Shown here in pieces: positions 13,697 through 22,480 of a stretch of 64,000 bases of DNA. The stretch is from an uncultured Reyranella sp. GTDB taxonomy: Bacteria > Pseudomonadota > Alphaproteobacteria > Reyranellales > Reyranellaceae. The notes beneath the pieces are model-generated. The model did not search any database and was not told the DNA's origin. It saw nothing but the letters and a program-made list of their open reading frames with translations. The stretch is from positions 161,318 through 225,317 of the forward strand of contig NZ_CAMFKM010000010.1 in NCBI RefSeq assembly GCF_945957355.1, given 5' to 3'. The translations under genes were made by a program, and so were the position numbers. How positions within the stretch are numbered: the first letter of the stretch is position 1; every line of letters starts with the position of its first letter.

Positions 13697-13703
13697 CTTC
13701 GGC

Positions 13704-14108
13704 CTACTTGTACGAAGACACCTCGATCAGGTTGCCGTCGGGATCGCGGCAATAGACCGAGACGATCGTTCCCATCGCGCCCATCTTCTCGCCCGGTCCC
13801 TCTTCGATCGCCACGCCACAGCTCCGGAAATGGTCGGCCACCGCCTGGGGCGTCGACTGCGTGAGAAAGCAGAGATCGTCGCTGCCCGGCGCCACCGTCC
13901 TGCCCGTGAACCATTGCTCCTGTGTGGCGGTCATGGGCCGGAGGTTGATCTTCTGGCGGCCGAAATGCATCGACATGACGCGATGGCCGGGTCGTGGCTC
14001 GGTGACCTTGCGCACCATGCCAAGCACCCTCTCGTACCAGGCGGCGGCGACCTCGATGTCGCGTACGTTGATGACGATATGATCCAGGGCCTCGACGACA
14101 ATAGCCAT
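13704..14108 (-). CDS. Glyoxalase/VOC-superfamily protein
   Basis: This 134-residue protein has a single vicinal-oxygen-chelate (glyoxalase/bleomycin-resistance) domain. The opening VEALDHIVINVRDIEVAAAWY provides the first metal-ligand His. DDLCFLTQ lies mid-protein, and the end VYCRDPDGNLIEVSSY supplies the Glu ligand. The frame stays open further upstream, but homology begins at the ATG at 14108, leaving a 67-base gap to divergent hrpB. VOC proteins include dioxygenases, lyases and resistance proteins, so the reaction is unassigned. It lies 7 bases upstream of putA, suggesting co-transcription, though a link to proline catabolism is not established. Confidence 0.85.
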   Translation of the reverse strand: MAIVVEALDHIVINVRDIEVAAAWYERVLGMVRKVTEPRPGHRVMSMHFGRQKINLRPMTATQEQWFTGRTVAPGSDDLCFLTQSTPQAVADHFRSCGVAIEEGPGEKMGAMGTIVSVYCRDPDGNLIEVSSYK

Positions 14109-14175
14109 TGCATGACCTCGAGCGTAAGAACGCCAGAGTGAACCCGCCCCCTCCTCCCGTCCATCCGCCTGCGCC

Positions 14176-16659
14176 GTGACAAAGGGATCGGTGGAGCCGC
14201 TTCCCGTCGACGAGGCGCTGCCGCGTCTCAAGGCCGCGCTGGTGGGCGGCACTGCCGCCGTGCTGGTGGCTCCGCCGGGTGCCGGCAAAACGACGCGCGT
14301 GCCGCTGGCGCTGCTCGATGCGCCGTGGCTCGGCGGGCGCAAGATTATCATGCAGGAGCCGCGACGGCTGGCCGCGCGCGCCGCCGCGCGTCGCATGGCC
14401 GCGAGCCTGGGCGAGTCGGTCGGCGAGACCGTGGGCTATCGCGTGCGCTTCGATGCCAAAGTCGGACCGAAGACCCGCATCGAGGTTGTCACCGACGGCC
14501 TCTTCCTGCGCCTGCTGCAGGATGACCCGTCGCTCGAGTCCGTGGGCTGCGTGATCTTCGACGAGCTGCACGAGCGCGGCCTCGAAACCGACCTGTCCTT
14601 TGCCCTGGTGTGCGAAGCGCAGGCCGCGTTGCGCGAGGATCTGCGCGTGGTGGCGATGTCGGCGACCCTCGATTCCGGCCCGGTGTCGGCGCGGCTGGGC
14701 GGCGCGCCGGTGATCGAAAGTGCGGGCCGCATGTTCCCGGTCGATACGCGCTATCTCGATCGCGAGCCGGCCGGTCGCGTAGAGGATAATGTAGCCGCGG
14801 CCGTGCGTCGTGCGATCGCGGAGGAAAGCGGCAGCGTGCTCGTCTTCCTGCCGGGCGTCGGCGAGATCCGCCGGGTCGAGGAGCGGCTGCAGGGCATCGG
14901 CGCCGACGTCGACGTGGCGCCGCTCTTTGGCGACCTGTCGCCTGCCGACCAGGACCGCGCCATCGCGCCCTCGCCGCCGGGCCGGCGCAAGGTCGTGCTG
15001 GCGACGTCGATCGCCGAGACCAGCCTCACCATCGAAGGCGTGCGCATCGTGATCGACAGCGGCCAGATGCGGGTGCCGAAATTCTCGCCGCGCTCGGGCA
15101 TGACGCGGCTCGAAACCGTGCGCGTCAGCCAGGCCTCGGCCGACCAACGGCGCGGCCGCGCCGGCCGTCTCGAACCCGGTATCTGCTATCGCCTGTGGCC
15201 GGAGCAGGCGCAGCGCGGGCTGTTGCCCTTCACGCCGCCCGAGATCCTCGACGCCGACCTGGCGCCGCTGGCGCTGGAGCTGGCGGCCTGGGGCACCGGC
15301 GATGCCGCGAGCTTGCCGTGGCTGACGCCGCCGCCCGCCGCCTCGCTCGCGACGGCGCGCACGCTGCTGGCCGATCTCGGCGCGATCGATGCCGCGGGCG
15401 CGATCACGGCGCATGGCCGCGCCATGGTGCGGCTCGGCCAGCATCCGCGCATCGCCCATCTTGTCCTGAAAGGTCGCGAGTTGGGACAGGGCAAGGTCGC
15501 CGCCCTGCTCGCCGCCATCCTGGGCGAGCGCGATTTTCTGCGCCTGCCACCCGGCCAGCGCGACGCCGATCTCCGGCACCGGGTCGACATCGCGCTGAGC
15601 GGCCGGCGCGACGGTACTTTGCGGCTGATTCAGGAGGCAGCACGTCGCCTGATGCCACGCAACGGGGGCGAGGAACGACCCGACATCGCCATGACGGGTG
15701 CGCTGCTGGCGCTCTCCTACCCCGACCGGGTCGGCCGCCGCCGCCCCGGCACGGCCGGCCGCTATCTCCTGTCGGGCGGCCGTGGTGCGGCCTTGCCCGA
15801 AGGCGATCCGATGGCAAACGAGGAATTCCTGGTCGTGGCCGATCTCGATGGCTCGGCGCAGGTATCGCGCATCTTCCTTGCCGCGCCGATCACGGCCGCG
15901 GAGATCGAGGAACTCTACGCCGACCGCATCGTCGACGAGCAGCTCGTGCAATGGAGCGCGCGCGACGGCGCAGTGCTGGCGCGACGGCGGCGCCGGCTGG
16001 GCGCGCTCGCGCTGGAGGACAAGCCGCTCAGTCAGCCCGATCCGGAGAAGGTGCGGGCCGCCATGCTCGACGGCGTGCGCCAACTCGGGCTCGGCGCCCT
16101 GCCCTGGAGCGACGACCTCGTGCGCTGGCGCGAGCGCATCGGCTTCCTGCGCCGCCATGCCGGCGAGGACTGGCCCGATCTTTCGGACGCGGCCCTGCTG
16201 GCGTCATTGGCGGAGTGGCTTGGCCCCCATCTCGAAGGTGTGTCGCGCCGGGATCATCTCACGCGCATCGATCTTGGTTCGGCACTGAAAGCGCTGGTGC
16301 CGTGGGAGAAACAGCGCGAGGTCGAGCGGCTGGTGCCGACGCATGTCGAGGTGCCGAGCGGATCGCGGGTGGCGATCGACTATGCCAACCCGGACGAGCC
16401 GACACTGTCGGTACGCCTGCAGGAGATGTTCGGCCTCACGGAGACGCCGCGCGTCGCCGGCGGCAAGGTGCCGCTCACCATCCACCTGCTGTCGCCCGCG
16501 CGCCGGCCGGTGCAGGTGACGCGCGACCTCGCGAGCTTCTGGGCCAATGGCTACAAGGCCGTGAAATCCGAACTCAAGGGTCGCTATCCGCGCCACTACT
16601 GGCCGGACGATCCGTTGGTCGCCGAACCCACCGCGCGCGCCCGGCCCAGACCGCGTTAG
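14176..16659 (+). CDS. hrpB: ATP-dependent helicase HrpB
   Basis: This 827-residue DEAH-box superfamily 2 helicase of the HrpB type starts with GTG at 14176. Motif I is APPGAGKTTRVPLALL (residues about 32-47), motif II is DELHERG (about 128-134), motif III is SATLDS, and motif VI is QRRGRAGRLEPG. The C-terminal HrpB-specific region is present, including PVQVTRDLASFW and KSELKGRYPRHYWPDDP. HrpB proteins are common in bacteria, but the RNA or DNA substrate is poorly defined. The TAG stop overlaps the TAA stop of the convergent DUF2798 gene within a four-base sequence. Confidence 0.95.
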   Translation: MTKGSVEPLPVDEALPRLKAALVGGTAAVLVAPPGAGKTTRVPLALLDAPWLGGRKIIMQEPRRLAARAAARRMAASLGESVGETVGYRVRFDAKVGPKTRIEVVTDGLFLRLLQDDPSLESVGCVIFDELHERGLETDLSFALVCEAQAALREDLRVVAMSATLDSGPVSARLGGAPVIESAGRMFPVDTRYLDREPAGRVEDNVAAAVRRAIAEESGSVLVFLPGVGEIRRVEERLQGIGADVDVAPLFGDLSPADQDRAIAPSPPGRRKVVLATSIAETSLTIEGVRIVIDSGQMRVPKFSPRSGMTRLETVRVSQASADQRRGRAGRLEPGICYRLWPEQAQRGLLPFTPPEILDADLAPLALELAAWGTGDAASLPWLTPPPAASLATARTLLADLGAIDAAGAITAHGRAMVRLGQHPRIAHLVLKGRELGQGKVAALLAAILGERDFLRLPPGQRDADLRHRVDIALSGRRDGTLRLIQEAARRLMPRNGGEERPDIAMTGALLALSYPDRVGRRRPGTAGRYLLSGGRGAALPEGDPMANEEFLVVADLDGSAQVSRIFLAAPITAAEIEELYADRIVDEQLVQWSARDGAVLARRRRRLGALALEDKPLSQPDPEKVRAAMLDGVRQLGLGALPWSDDLVRWRERIGFLRRHAGEDWPDLSDAALLASLAEWLGPHLEGVSRRDHLTRIDLGSALKALVPWEKQREVERLVPTHVEVPSGSRVAIDYANPDEPTLSVRLQEMFGLTETPRVAGGKVPLTIHLLSPARRPVQVTRDLASFWANGYKAVKSELKGRYPRHYWPDDPLVAEPTARARPRPR

Positions 16660-16889
16660 CGGACCTCGATCAGCAGAGACAGCAGGCGGCGCATCAGCGG
16701 CATCAGGAACAGCATCGTCGGGAAGGCGACCATCCAGGAGGCCATCCACGATTCCATCCAGCGCGCGGTCATGCCGGGCTCCAGACCCATCGCCCGGAAG
16801 GTGGCGATCCCGGAGACGATGAAGGTCATGACGAAGGTCAGCGCCAGGGGCATGGCGATGTGCATCGTACGGGCGGGGAGTTTCTTCAC
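16656..16889 (-). CDS. DUF2798 small membrane protein
   Basis: This 77-residue protein has two predicted membrane helices, around MPLALTFVMTFIVSGIATF and ASWMVAFPTMLFLMPLM. This is the layout of DUF2798 proteins, including the family's short loop with an acidic residue and Trp (ARWMESWM). The GTG start at 16889 is chosen because it adds the basic lead KKLPAR before the first helix; ATG at 16865 is an alternative. The function of the family is unknown. It converges on hrpB with a four-base stop overlap and is divergent from the amidase gene 63 bases away. Confidence 0.72.
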   Translation of the reverse strand: MKKLPARTMHIAMPLALTFVMTFIVSGIATFRAMGLEPGMTARWMESWMASWMVAFPTMLFLMPLMRRLLSLLIEVR

Positions 16890-16952
16890 GGCGGGCCGGA
16901 CAATATGGTACGGGCTTGGATCTCGTCCATCCCCGTTGCGGAACCCTCCCCC

Positions 16953-18410
16953 ATGTCCCTCGCCCTCCCGTTCCAGACCGCCAAGCAGCTCGCCGCTGCG
17001 GTCCGGAAGAAGAAGATCGGCTGCCTCGAACTGCTCGACCTCTACCTGAAGCGCGTCGAGGCCTATAATCCCGAGCTCAACGCCATCATCGCGACCGACA
17101 TCGAAGGCGCCCGCAAGCGAGCCAAGGCCGCGGACCGCGCGGTCAGGGCCGGCAAGAAGCTCGGACCGCTGCACGGCGTGCCAATGACCATCAAGGAATC
17201 CTTCGACGTCGCGGGCTTCCCCACCACCTGGGGCGATCCCGCCTTCAAGGACACGGTCGCGACACAGAATTCGCTGGTCACACAGCGCATGATGGATGCC
17301 GGCGTCACTCTGTTCGGCAAGACCAACGTGCCGCTGAACCTCGCCGACTGGCAGAGCTACAACGAAGTCTACGGCTCGACCAACAATCCCTGGGATCTCG
17401 GCCGCACGCCGGGCGGCTCCTCGGGCGGGTCGGCTGCGGCACTGGCCGCCGGCCTCACCGGCATCGAAGCCGGCAGCGACATCGGCGCCTCGATCCGCAA
17501 CCCCGCCCATTACTGCGGCGTGTGGGGTCACAAGCCGACCTGGGGCGTGGTCTCGCCCAAGGGCCATGCCCTGGCGGGCGCCGTGGCCTATGGCGACATC
17601 GGCGTGGTGGGTCCGCTGGCGCGCGGCGCGGAGGATCTCGAGATCGCGCTCAGCGCGATGGCCGGCCCCGATGCGGTCGACGGCCGCGGCTGGACGCTCA
17701 CCTTGCCGCGCTCGAAGAAGACGAAGCTGCGCGACTTCAAGGTCGCGGTGCTGCTGACCGACCCGAACGCAGAAGTCGACGATTCGGTGCAGGAGCAGAT
17801 CTCGAAGCTCGCCGCGTTCCTGGCCAAGAACAAGGTCAAGGTGAGCGACAAGGCGCGGCCGGAGATCGACACGGTCGAGCTGAACGACGTCTATATCCGG
17901 CTGCTGCGAGCGGCGACCTCGGGCCGCATGAGCGACGCCGTCTACGAGCAGGCGATCAAGGACGCCGCGAGCCTGCCGGCCGACGACATGAGCTACTTCG
18001 CCCAGATGCAGCGCGGCAATTCGCTGCCCCATCGCACCTGGCTGCAGCTGAACGAGAAGCGCCACAGGATGCGGCTCGCCTGGGATGCCTTCTTCCAGGA
18101 CTACGACCTGATGCTCTGCCCCGTTGCCGTGACCGCGGCCTTCCCGCACGACCAGGCGGGATTGCGCCACAAGCGCACGATCGTCGTGAACAACAAGCAG
18201 GTGCCGGTGGTCGACCAGATCTTCTGGGCCGGCTACTCGGGCGTCACCTGGCTGCCTTCGACGGTCGCCCCGATCGGCCAGAGCAAGGAAGGCCTGCCGA
18301 TCGGTGTGCAGATCATCGGCCGCCAGTACGGCGACTACGAGTGCATCCAGTTCGCCAAGCTGCTGGAGAAGGAATATCGCGGCTTCGTGCCGCCGCCGGC
18401 CTATAGCTGA
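16953..18410 (+). CDS. Amidase (amidase-signature family)
   Basis: This 485-residue amidase-signature hydrolase has the Ser-cisSer-Lys triad. The Lys lies in GVPMTIKESFDVAG (residues about 72-85), the Gly/Ser-rich signature in TPGGSSGGSAAALAAG (about 150-165), and the nucleophile Ser in GSDIGASIRNPA (about 173-184). The usual GSDTGGS is GSDIGAS here, a mild change near the oxyanion hole. There is no signal peptide, so it is cytoplasmic. The substrate cannot be told from sequence; the family covers amides, nitrile-pathway products and Glu-tRNA amidotransferase A, and the absence of gatB/gatC argues against the last. It lies 14 bases upstream of apt on the same strand. Confidence 0.92.
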   Translation: MSLALPFQTAKQLAAAVRKKKIGCLELLDLYLKRVEAYNPELNAIIATDIEGARKRAKAADRAVRAGKKLGPLHGVPMTIKESFDVAGFPTTWGDPAFKDTVATQNSLVTQRMMDAGVTLFGKTNVPLNLADWQSYNEVYGSTNNPWDLGRTPGGSSGGSAAALAAGLTGIEAGSDIGASIRNPAHYCGVWGHKPTWGVVSPKGHALAGAVAYGDIGVVGPLARGAEDLEIALSAMAGPDAVDGRGWTLTLPRSKKTKLRDFKVAVLLTDPNAEVDDSVQEQISKLAAFLAKNKVKVSDKARPEIDTVELNDVYIRLLRAATSGRMSDAVYEQAIKDAASLPADDMSYFAQMQRGNSLPHRTWLQLNEKRHRMRLAWDAFFQDYDLMLCPVAVTAAFPHDQAGLRHKRTIVVNNKQVPVVDQIFWAGYSGVTWLPSTVAPIGQSKEGLPIGVQIIGRQYGDYECIQFAKLLEKEYRGFVPPPAYS

Positions 18411-18424
18411 GTTCAGGAGACAGA

Positions 18425-18952
18425 ATGTCCAAGGATATCGACCTCAAGAAGCACATTCGCTCGATTCCCGACTTCCCCAAGCCGGGCATCCTCTTCTACG
18501 ACATCTCGACGCTGCTGGCGCATCCCAAGGCCTGGCACACCGCCATCGAACGGCTCGCCGACCTGATCCGGCCGCACAAGCCCGACGTTCTGGCGGGAAT
18601 CGAATCGCGTGGCTTCCTGCTGGCCGCCCCGCTCGCCCTGGCATTGGGTACCGGCTTCGTGATGATGCGCAAGCAGGGCAAGCTGCCCGGCACGACGGTG
18701 CGCCACACCTATTCGCTGGAATACGGCACCGACACGATCGAGATCCAGCAGGACGCGGTGCACAAGGGCGCCCGCGTCGTCCTCGTCGACGACCTGCTGG
18801 CGACCGGCGGCACAATGGCCGCCGCGGTGAACCTGCTCGAAACAGTCGGCGCCGTCGTACCCGCGACCGCGGTCATCATCGAGCTCACCTTCCTCGAAGG
18901 CCGCAAGAAGCTCGCGCCGCGGGTCGAAACGCTGCTGCAGTACGACAGTTAG
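18425..18952 (+). CDS. apt: Adenine phosphoribosyltransferase
   Basis: This 175-residue enzyme makes AMP from adenine and PRPP in purine salvage. The opening IRSIPDFPKPGILFYDIS is diagnostic for Apt. GIESRGFLLAAPLAL carries the base-site region, and the PRPP-binding motif is VVLVDDLLATGGTMAAA (about residues 119-135). The length is normal. It has a GGAG ribosome site before ATG 18425 and is probably co-transcribed with the amidase 14 bases upstream. A strong hairpin follows 11 bases after its stop. Confidence 0.97.
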   Translation: MSKDIDLKKHIRSIPDFPKPGILFYDISTLLAHPKAWHTAIERLADLIRPHKPDVLAGIESRGFLLAAPLALALGTGFVMMRKQGKLPGTTVRHTYSLEYGTDTIEIQQDAVHKGARVVLVDDLLATGGTMAAAVNLLETVGAVVPATAVIIELTFLEGRKKLAPRVETLLQYDS

Positions 18953-18963
18953 AGTTTCGAACT

Positions 18964-18994
18964 CTTCCCCTTTGCGGATTCCGCAAAGGGGAAG
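18964..18994 (+). terminator. Hairpin downstream of apt (possible terminator)
   Basis: The arms at 18964-18978 and 18980-18994 are perfectly complementary over 15 bases, leaving a tight apex. The hairpin starts 11 bases after the apt stop. A clean T-run is missing; only TGTCCTTGTCTT follows. It may be a transcription terminator or an RNA-stabilising stem. Confidence 0.6.
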
Positions 18995-19024
18995 TGTCCT
19001 TGTCTTGCGAGTGCGATGGGGTCA

Positions 19025-19070
19025 TGCCCCCTCCGCCCCTCCGGGGCACCTCCCCATCTGAATGGGGAGG
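19025..19070 (+). repeat. Two-hairpin palindromic repeat, copy A
   Basis: This is an intergenic element of 46 bases. It has an invariant CCTCCGCCC lead, a variable hairpin (GCCCC, loop TCC, GGGGC at about 19035-19047), and a conserved second hairpin whose 9-bp stem CCTCCCCAT/ATGGGGAGG closes a CTGA tetraloop (19049-19070). The same design recurs at 45902-45953 and 45976-46026 with a different but self-complementary first hairpin. It lies between apt and the DUF2817 gene. Confidence 0.8.
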
Positions 19071-19128
19071 AAGGCCACGCTTTCCGCCTCGTCGCCAAAC
19101 CGGCTACGATGACGGCCGGAGGAAATGC

Positions 19129-20220
19129 ATGTTCTCAGTGTCCGGGTGCTTCTCTGAAACCTATGCCGAGGCGCGCGCCAAGTTCTGCGCCGCCGCCGCC
19201 GAAGCCGGTGGCGCGCTGCGGTCCTGGCTGAACCCGAAGGCGCACGGCCCCAACGGCGAGAGACTGTTCCTCGACACGGCGCGCTTCGGGGCGGACGATG
19301 CCCAGAACATGCTGGTGCTGATCGCCGGCACGCACGGTGTCGAGGGTCATTGCGGCTCGGGTGCCGAGATCGCGTGGATGCGCTCGGGCGGTCCGGCGAA
19401 GCTTCCGAAGGATACCGGCGCGCTCCTGATCCATGCGCTCAACCCCTATGGCTTCGCATGGACGCGCCGCGTCACCGAGGACAATGTCGATCTCAACCGC
19501 AACTTCGTCGACCACGACAAGGGCTATCCGAAGAACGACGGCTATCTCGAGATCGCGAATGCCGTCCTGCCGGTCGAATGGAACGAGGCGAGCGCCGCCG
19601 AGACCGAACGCGTGTTCGGCGCCTTCGCGCAGAAGCACGGCGCCTTCGGCCTGCAGAGCGCGATCAGCGGCGGCCAGTACACGCACCCCGATGGGATCTT
19701 CTTCGGCGGCACTGCGCCCAGCTGGAGCAACCGCACGGTCCGCGCCGTCGCCCGCGAGGAGCTGTCGCGGGCGAAACGTGTCGGCATCATCGATTTCCAT
19801 ACCGGCCTCGGCCCGTTCGGCCATGGCGAGCTGATCTGCGCGGTGTCGCCCGGCGCCAAGTCGTTCGCCCGCGCCAAGGCCTGGTACGGTGACGAGATGA
19901 CCTCCCCGGAAGGCGGCACCTCCACCTCGGCGGTCGTGGTCGGAGTCATGACCGACGCCTTCCCGCAGGAGCTGCCCGATGCCGAGGTTACGCCGGTCGC
20001 GCTGGAATACGGCACCTACACCGTACCGGAAGTGCTGAACGCGGTGCGCGCCGACAACTGGCTGCATCATCGTGGCGAACCCGGCTCGCCGCTGGGTCGC
20101 ACGCTGAAAGCCGACATGAAGGAGCGCTTCTTCCCCGCCGGCGACAAATGGCGCGAGATGGTGTGGACGCGCGCCGACCAGACGATCGGCTGGGCGCTGA
20201 AGGGAATGACCGGGGGATGA
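19129..20220 (+). CDS. DUF2817 / M14-like metallopeptidase-fold protein
   Basis: This 363-residue protein belongs to the DUF2817 group related to M14 zinc carboxypeptidases. The zinc-site pattern is visible: LIAGTHGVEGHCGSG (residues about 64-78, His and Glu ligands), the NVDLNRNF arginine region (about 121-128) and IIDFHTGLGPFGHGEL (about 220-235, third His). The start at 19129 has GGAGGA five bases upstream. No signal peptide is apparent, so it is probably cytoplasmic. Its substrate is unknown. The stop overlaps the patatin gene start as ATGA (20217-20220), which couples the two genes. Confidence 0.83.
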   Translation: MFSVSGCFSETYAEARAKFCAAAAEAGGALRSWLNPKAHGPNGERLFLDTARFGADDAQNMLVLIAGTHGVEGHCGSGAEIAWMRSGGPAKLPKDTGALLIHALNPYGFAWTRRVTEDNVDLNRNFVDHDKGYPKNDGYLEIANAVLPVEWNEASAAETERVFGAFAQKHGAFGLQSAISGGQYTHPDGIFFGGTAPSWSNRTVRAVAREELSRAKRVGIIDFHTGLGPFGHGELICAVSPGAKSFARAKAWYGDEMTSPEGGTSTSAVVVGVMTDAFPQELPDAEVTPVALEYGTYTVPEVLNAVRADNWLHHRGEPGSPLGRTLKADMKERFFPAGDKWREMVWTRADQTIGWALKGMTGG

Positions 20221-22031
20221 GTCTCGCCGTGCCGAGCGAGGATACCGCCCGGCTGCGGCTGCAGAAGGTGTTGCAGCAGACTCCGCTGTTCGCCGACCTC
20301 GCTCCCGAAGTCCTGGCAGCCGTCGAACACCAGTTGACGCTCCTGGTGCTGCCCGGGGGCGCGCCGCTGTTCCGCCAAGGCGAACCCGCCGACGCCGTCT
20401 ATGTCGTGACGAGCGGCTCGCTCGGGGTCTTTCGTCATCACGAAGCGGGCGACGCCCGCGAGCCTGTGCTGATCGCCGAGATCCCGCCGGGCAATCTGGT
20501 CGGCGAGATGTCGCTCCTGTCCCAGGGCAAGCGCACGCGCAGCGTCGCGGCGCTGCGCGACAGCGAGGTCTGGCGGCTGCCCCAAAGCAGCTTCCACGCC
20601 CTCACCTCCAACCATCCCCAGGTCCTGCCGGCGCTGATGCGCAGCGTCGTGGCGCGCAACGCGCAGGACGCCGGGGGCGCGCGCCGCCAGCCGCGCACTT
20701 TCGCGCTGCTGCCGAGCGGCCCCGACGTTCCCTCGGCGCGATTCGCAGTGATGCTGGCCAACGCCCTCGGCCGCATCGGCACCCAGGTGCAGATGCTGGG
20801 ATCGGAATCGCTCGACCAGGAGCCCGAATGGTTCGCGCGCTGCGAGATGGAATCGTCGTTCGTCCTCTACCGAGCCGATCCGACCCTGACGCCATGGACC
20901 GAGCTCTGCCTGCGCCAGGCCGATTGCCTGGTGGTAATGCGCAACGCCGACAACGACGCGCCGACCAGGGTGCCCTTCGAGATCGAGACGGCGCAGAGCG
21001 GCGCGGTGTTCCACCGGCGCCGCGAGCTGGTGCTGCTGCATGAAGGTCACGATCCGAGGGCGGGCTCCACCGCGCCGCTCCTGGCGGGCGGGCTCTACGG
21101 CAACCACCATCACGTGCGCCTCGACGTCCATGCCGACATCGACCGGCTGGCCCGCACCCTGACCGGCCATGCGGTGGGGGTCGTCATGGCGGGCGGCGGC
21201 GCGCGCGCCTTCACGCATATCGGCGTGGTCAAGGCGCTGCGCCAGAGCGGCGTGCCGATCGACCTGGTGGGCGGCACCAGCATGGGTGCGATCGTCGCGG
21301 CCGGCGTCGCAGCGCGCTGGAACGACGAGGAACTCGACGCGCGATTCCGCCGCGCCTTCGTCGACAACAATCCCCTCAGCGACTACACGGTGCCGCTGAT
21401 CTCCCTCTTTGCCGGCCGCCGCGTCACGCGCCTCCTGCGCATGGCCTTCGGCGAGAGGGACATCGAGGACCTGATCCTCCCCTACTACTGCATGACCGCG
21501 AATCTCACGACGTCCAAGGCCGACATCCATACGGTCGGGCGTCTCTGGCGGTGGCTGCGCGCGTCGGTGTCGATTCCCGGGGTGATGCCGCCCTTCAACG
21601 AGGCGGGCGAAGTGCATGTCGACGGCGGCGTCATCGACAATTTTCCCGTGCGCGCGATGCAACGGCTGGGCCGCGGTGTGACCATCGGCGTCGACATCGA
21701 CACCGGCGGCGCTCTGTCCGCCGGCGAGGGCGTCATGGAACCCTGGTCGGCCTGGCAGTTCTTCCGGCGCCTCGTGTGGAAGCGCAACGAGACTCTGCCG
21801 ATCCCATCGATCGTGCGCATCCTGCTGCGCTCGGCGCTGGTCGCCAGCACCTCGCGCGCGGCGGAGGATCGCGCCGCCGCCGAGCTGCTGATCGTGCCGC
21901 CGATGACCCACATCGACCTGCTCGACTGGACGAGCTTCGACGCGGCTATCGAACTCGGCTACCGCACGACCCTGGAGGGGCTGGAGAAAGCCCGCACGCT
22001 TCCGATCGGAGCCCGGCTCTTCCTGTCGTAG
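20217..22031 (+). CDS. Patatin-like phospholipase with N-terminal cyclic-nucleotide-binding domain (NTE type)
   Basis: This 604-residue protein is organised like neuropathy target esterase. A cNMP-binding domain spans about residues 20-140 (PGGAPLFRQGEPADAVYVV, GNLVGEMSLLSQGKRTRSV), followed by a linker domain at about 155-310. A patatin domain spans about 315-510, with oxyanion loop MAGGGARAFTHIG (about 322), nucleophile GTSMG (about 352) and catalytic Asp in VDGGVIDNFP (about 468). It should hydrolyse phospholipids or lysophospholipids, possibly gated by a cyclic nucleotide. No membrane helix is obvious. The start lies inside the DUF2817 stop (ATGA), so expression of the pair is coupled. 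Confidence 0.92.
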   Translation: MSLAVPSEDTARLRLQKVLQQTPLFADLAPEVLAAVEHQLTLLVLPGGAPLFRQGEPADAVYVVTSGSLGVFRHHEAGDAREPVLIAEIPPGNLVGEMSLLSQGKRTRSVAALRDSEVWRLPQSSFHALTSNHPQVLPALMRSVVARNAQDAGGARRQPRTFALLPSGPDVPSARFAVMLANALGRIGTQVQMLGSESLDQEPEWFARCEMESSFVLYRADPTLTPWTELCLRQADCLVVMRNADNDAPTRVPFEIETAQSGAVFHRRRELVLLHEGHDPRAGSTAPLLAGGLYGNHHHVRLDVHADIDRLARTLTGHAVGVVMAGGGARAFTHIGVVKALRQSGVPIDLVGGTSMGAIVAAGVAARWNDEELDARFRRAFVDNNPLSDYTVPLISLFAGRRVTRLLRMAFGERDIEDLILPYYCMTANLTTSKADIHTVGRLWRWLRASVSIPGVMPPFNEAGEVHVDGGVIDNFPVRAMQRLGRGVTIGVDIDTGGALSAGEGVMEPWSAWQFFRRLVWKRNETLPIPSIVRILLRSALVASTSRAAEDRAAAELLIVPPMTHIDLLDWTSFDAAIELGYRTTLEGLEKARTLPIGARLFLS

Positions 22032-22040
22032 CGGCTTCGC

Positions 22041-22084
22041 TTGACAGCCGGTGGCTGGCCGCCTTTATTTTACCCTACGGTTAA
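22041..22084 (+). promoter_or_regulatory. Candidate sigma-70 promoter with overlapping palindrome upstream of the ArsR operon
   Basis: A perfect TTGACA (22041-22046) is followed after 17 bases by TTTATT (22064-22069), a 4/6 match to the -10 consensus. An imperfect palindrome TTACCCTACGGTTAA spans 22070-22084, directly downstream and 15 bases before the ArsR start. This is where an autoregulating ArsR-family repressor would be expected to bind. The assignment is by eye. Confidence 0.45.
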
Positions 22085-22099
22085 TAATGAAGAACGGCC

Positions 22100-22480
22100 A
22101 TGACTCCTGTCAGCGATCGCCTCACCACCACTTTCTCCGCCCTCGCCGATCCGACGCGACGGGCCATCCTGGCGCGCCTGGCCCGGGGTGAGACCTCGGT
22201 CGGCGAACTGGCCGAGCCCTTCGACATGTCGCTGCCGGCGATCTCCAAGCATCTCAAGGTGCTGGAGCGCGCCGGGCTCGTCGCGCGGGGGCGCGACGCC
22301 CAGCGCCGCCCCTGCCGCCTCGCCGCCGGACCACTGCACGAGGTCTCCGACTGGGTGGCCACCTATCGCCGCTTCTGGGAACAGCGGTTCGACCAGCTGG
22401 AAACCTATCTGCACCAGGCCCAGGCGCCTTTGCCCGCGCCCAGGAAGAGGAAACGGACCAATGCCCGCAAGAGCAAGTGA
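22100..22480 (+). CDS. ArsR/SmtB-family transcriptional regulator
   Basis: This 126-residue winged helix-turn-helix protein begins FSALADPTRRAILARLARGE, with the recognition region MSLPAISKHLKVLERAGLV (residues about 48-66). The tail is basic (PRKRKRTNARKSK). There are no cysteine metal-binding motifs, so it belongs to the metal-independent ArsR subgroup usually paired with an SRPBCC (AHSA1) protein. That is the next gene, which overlaps it by 20 bases. It probably represses its own operon from the palindrome just upstream. Confidence 0.93.
   Translation: MTPVSDRLTTTFSALADPTRRAILARLARGETSVGELAEPFDMSLPAISKHLKVLERAGLVARGRDAQRRPCRLAAGPLHEVSDWVATYRRFWEQRFDQLETYLHQAQAPLPAPRKRKRTNARKSK

Noticed and set aside
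13693..16158. Very long antisense open frame (821 codons) opposite hrpB
   Set aside because: It is a shadow of hrpB in high-GC DNA; the translation is low-complexity, Arg/His/Gln-rich and resembles no protein. Only its start-proximal neighbour, the VOC gene in another frame, is real.
15195..16952. Frame upstream of and continuous with the amidase
   Set aside because: The amidase domain begins at 16953; the preceding part is the shadow of hrpB and of the convergent DUF2798 gene, with no amidase similarity.
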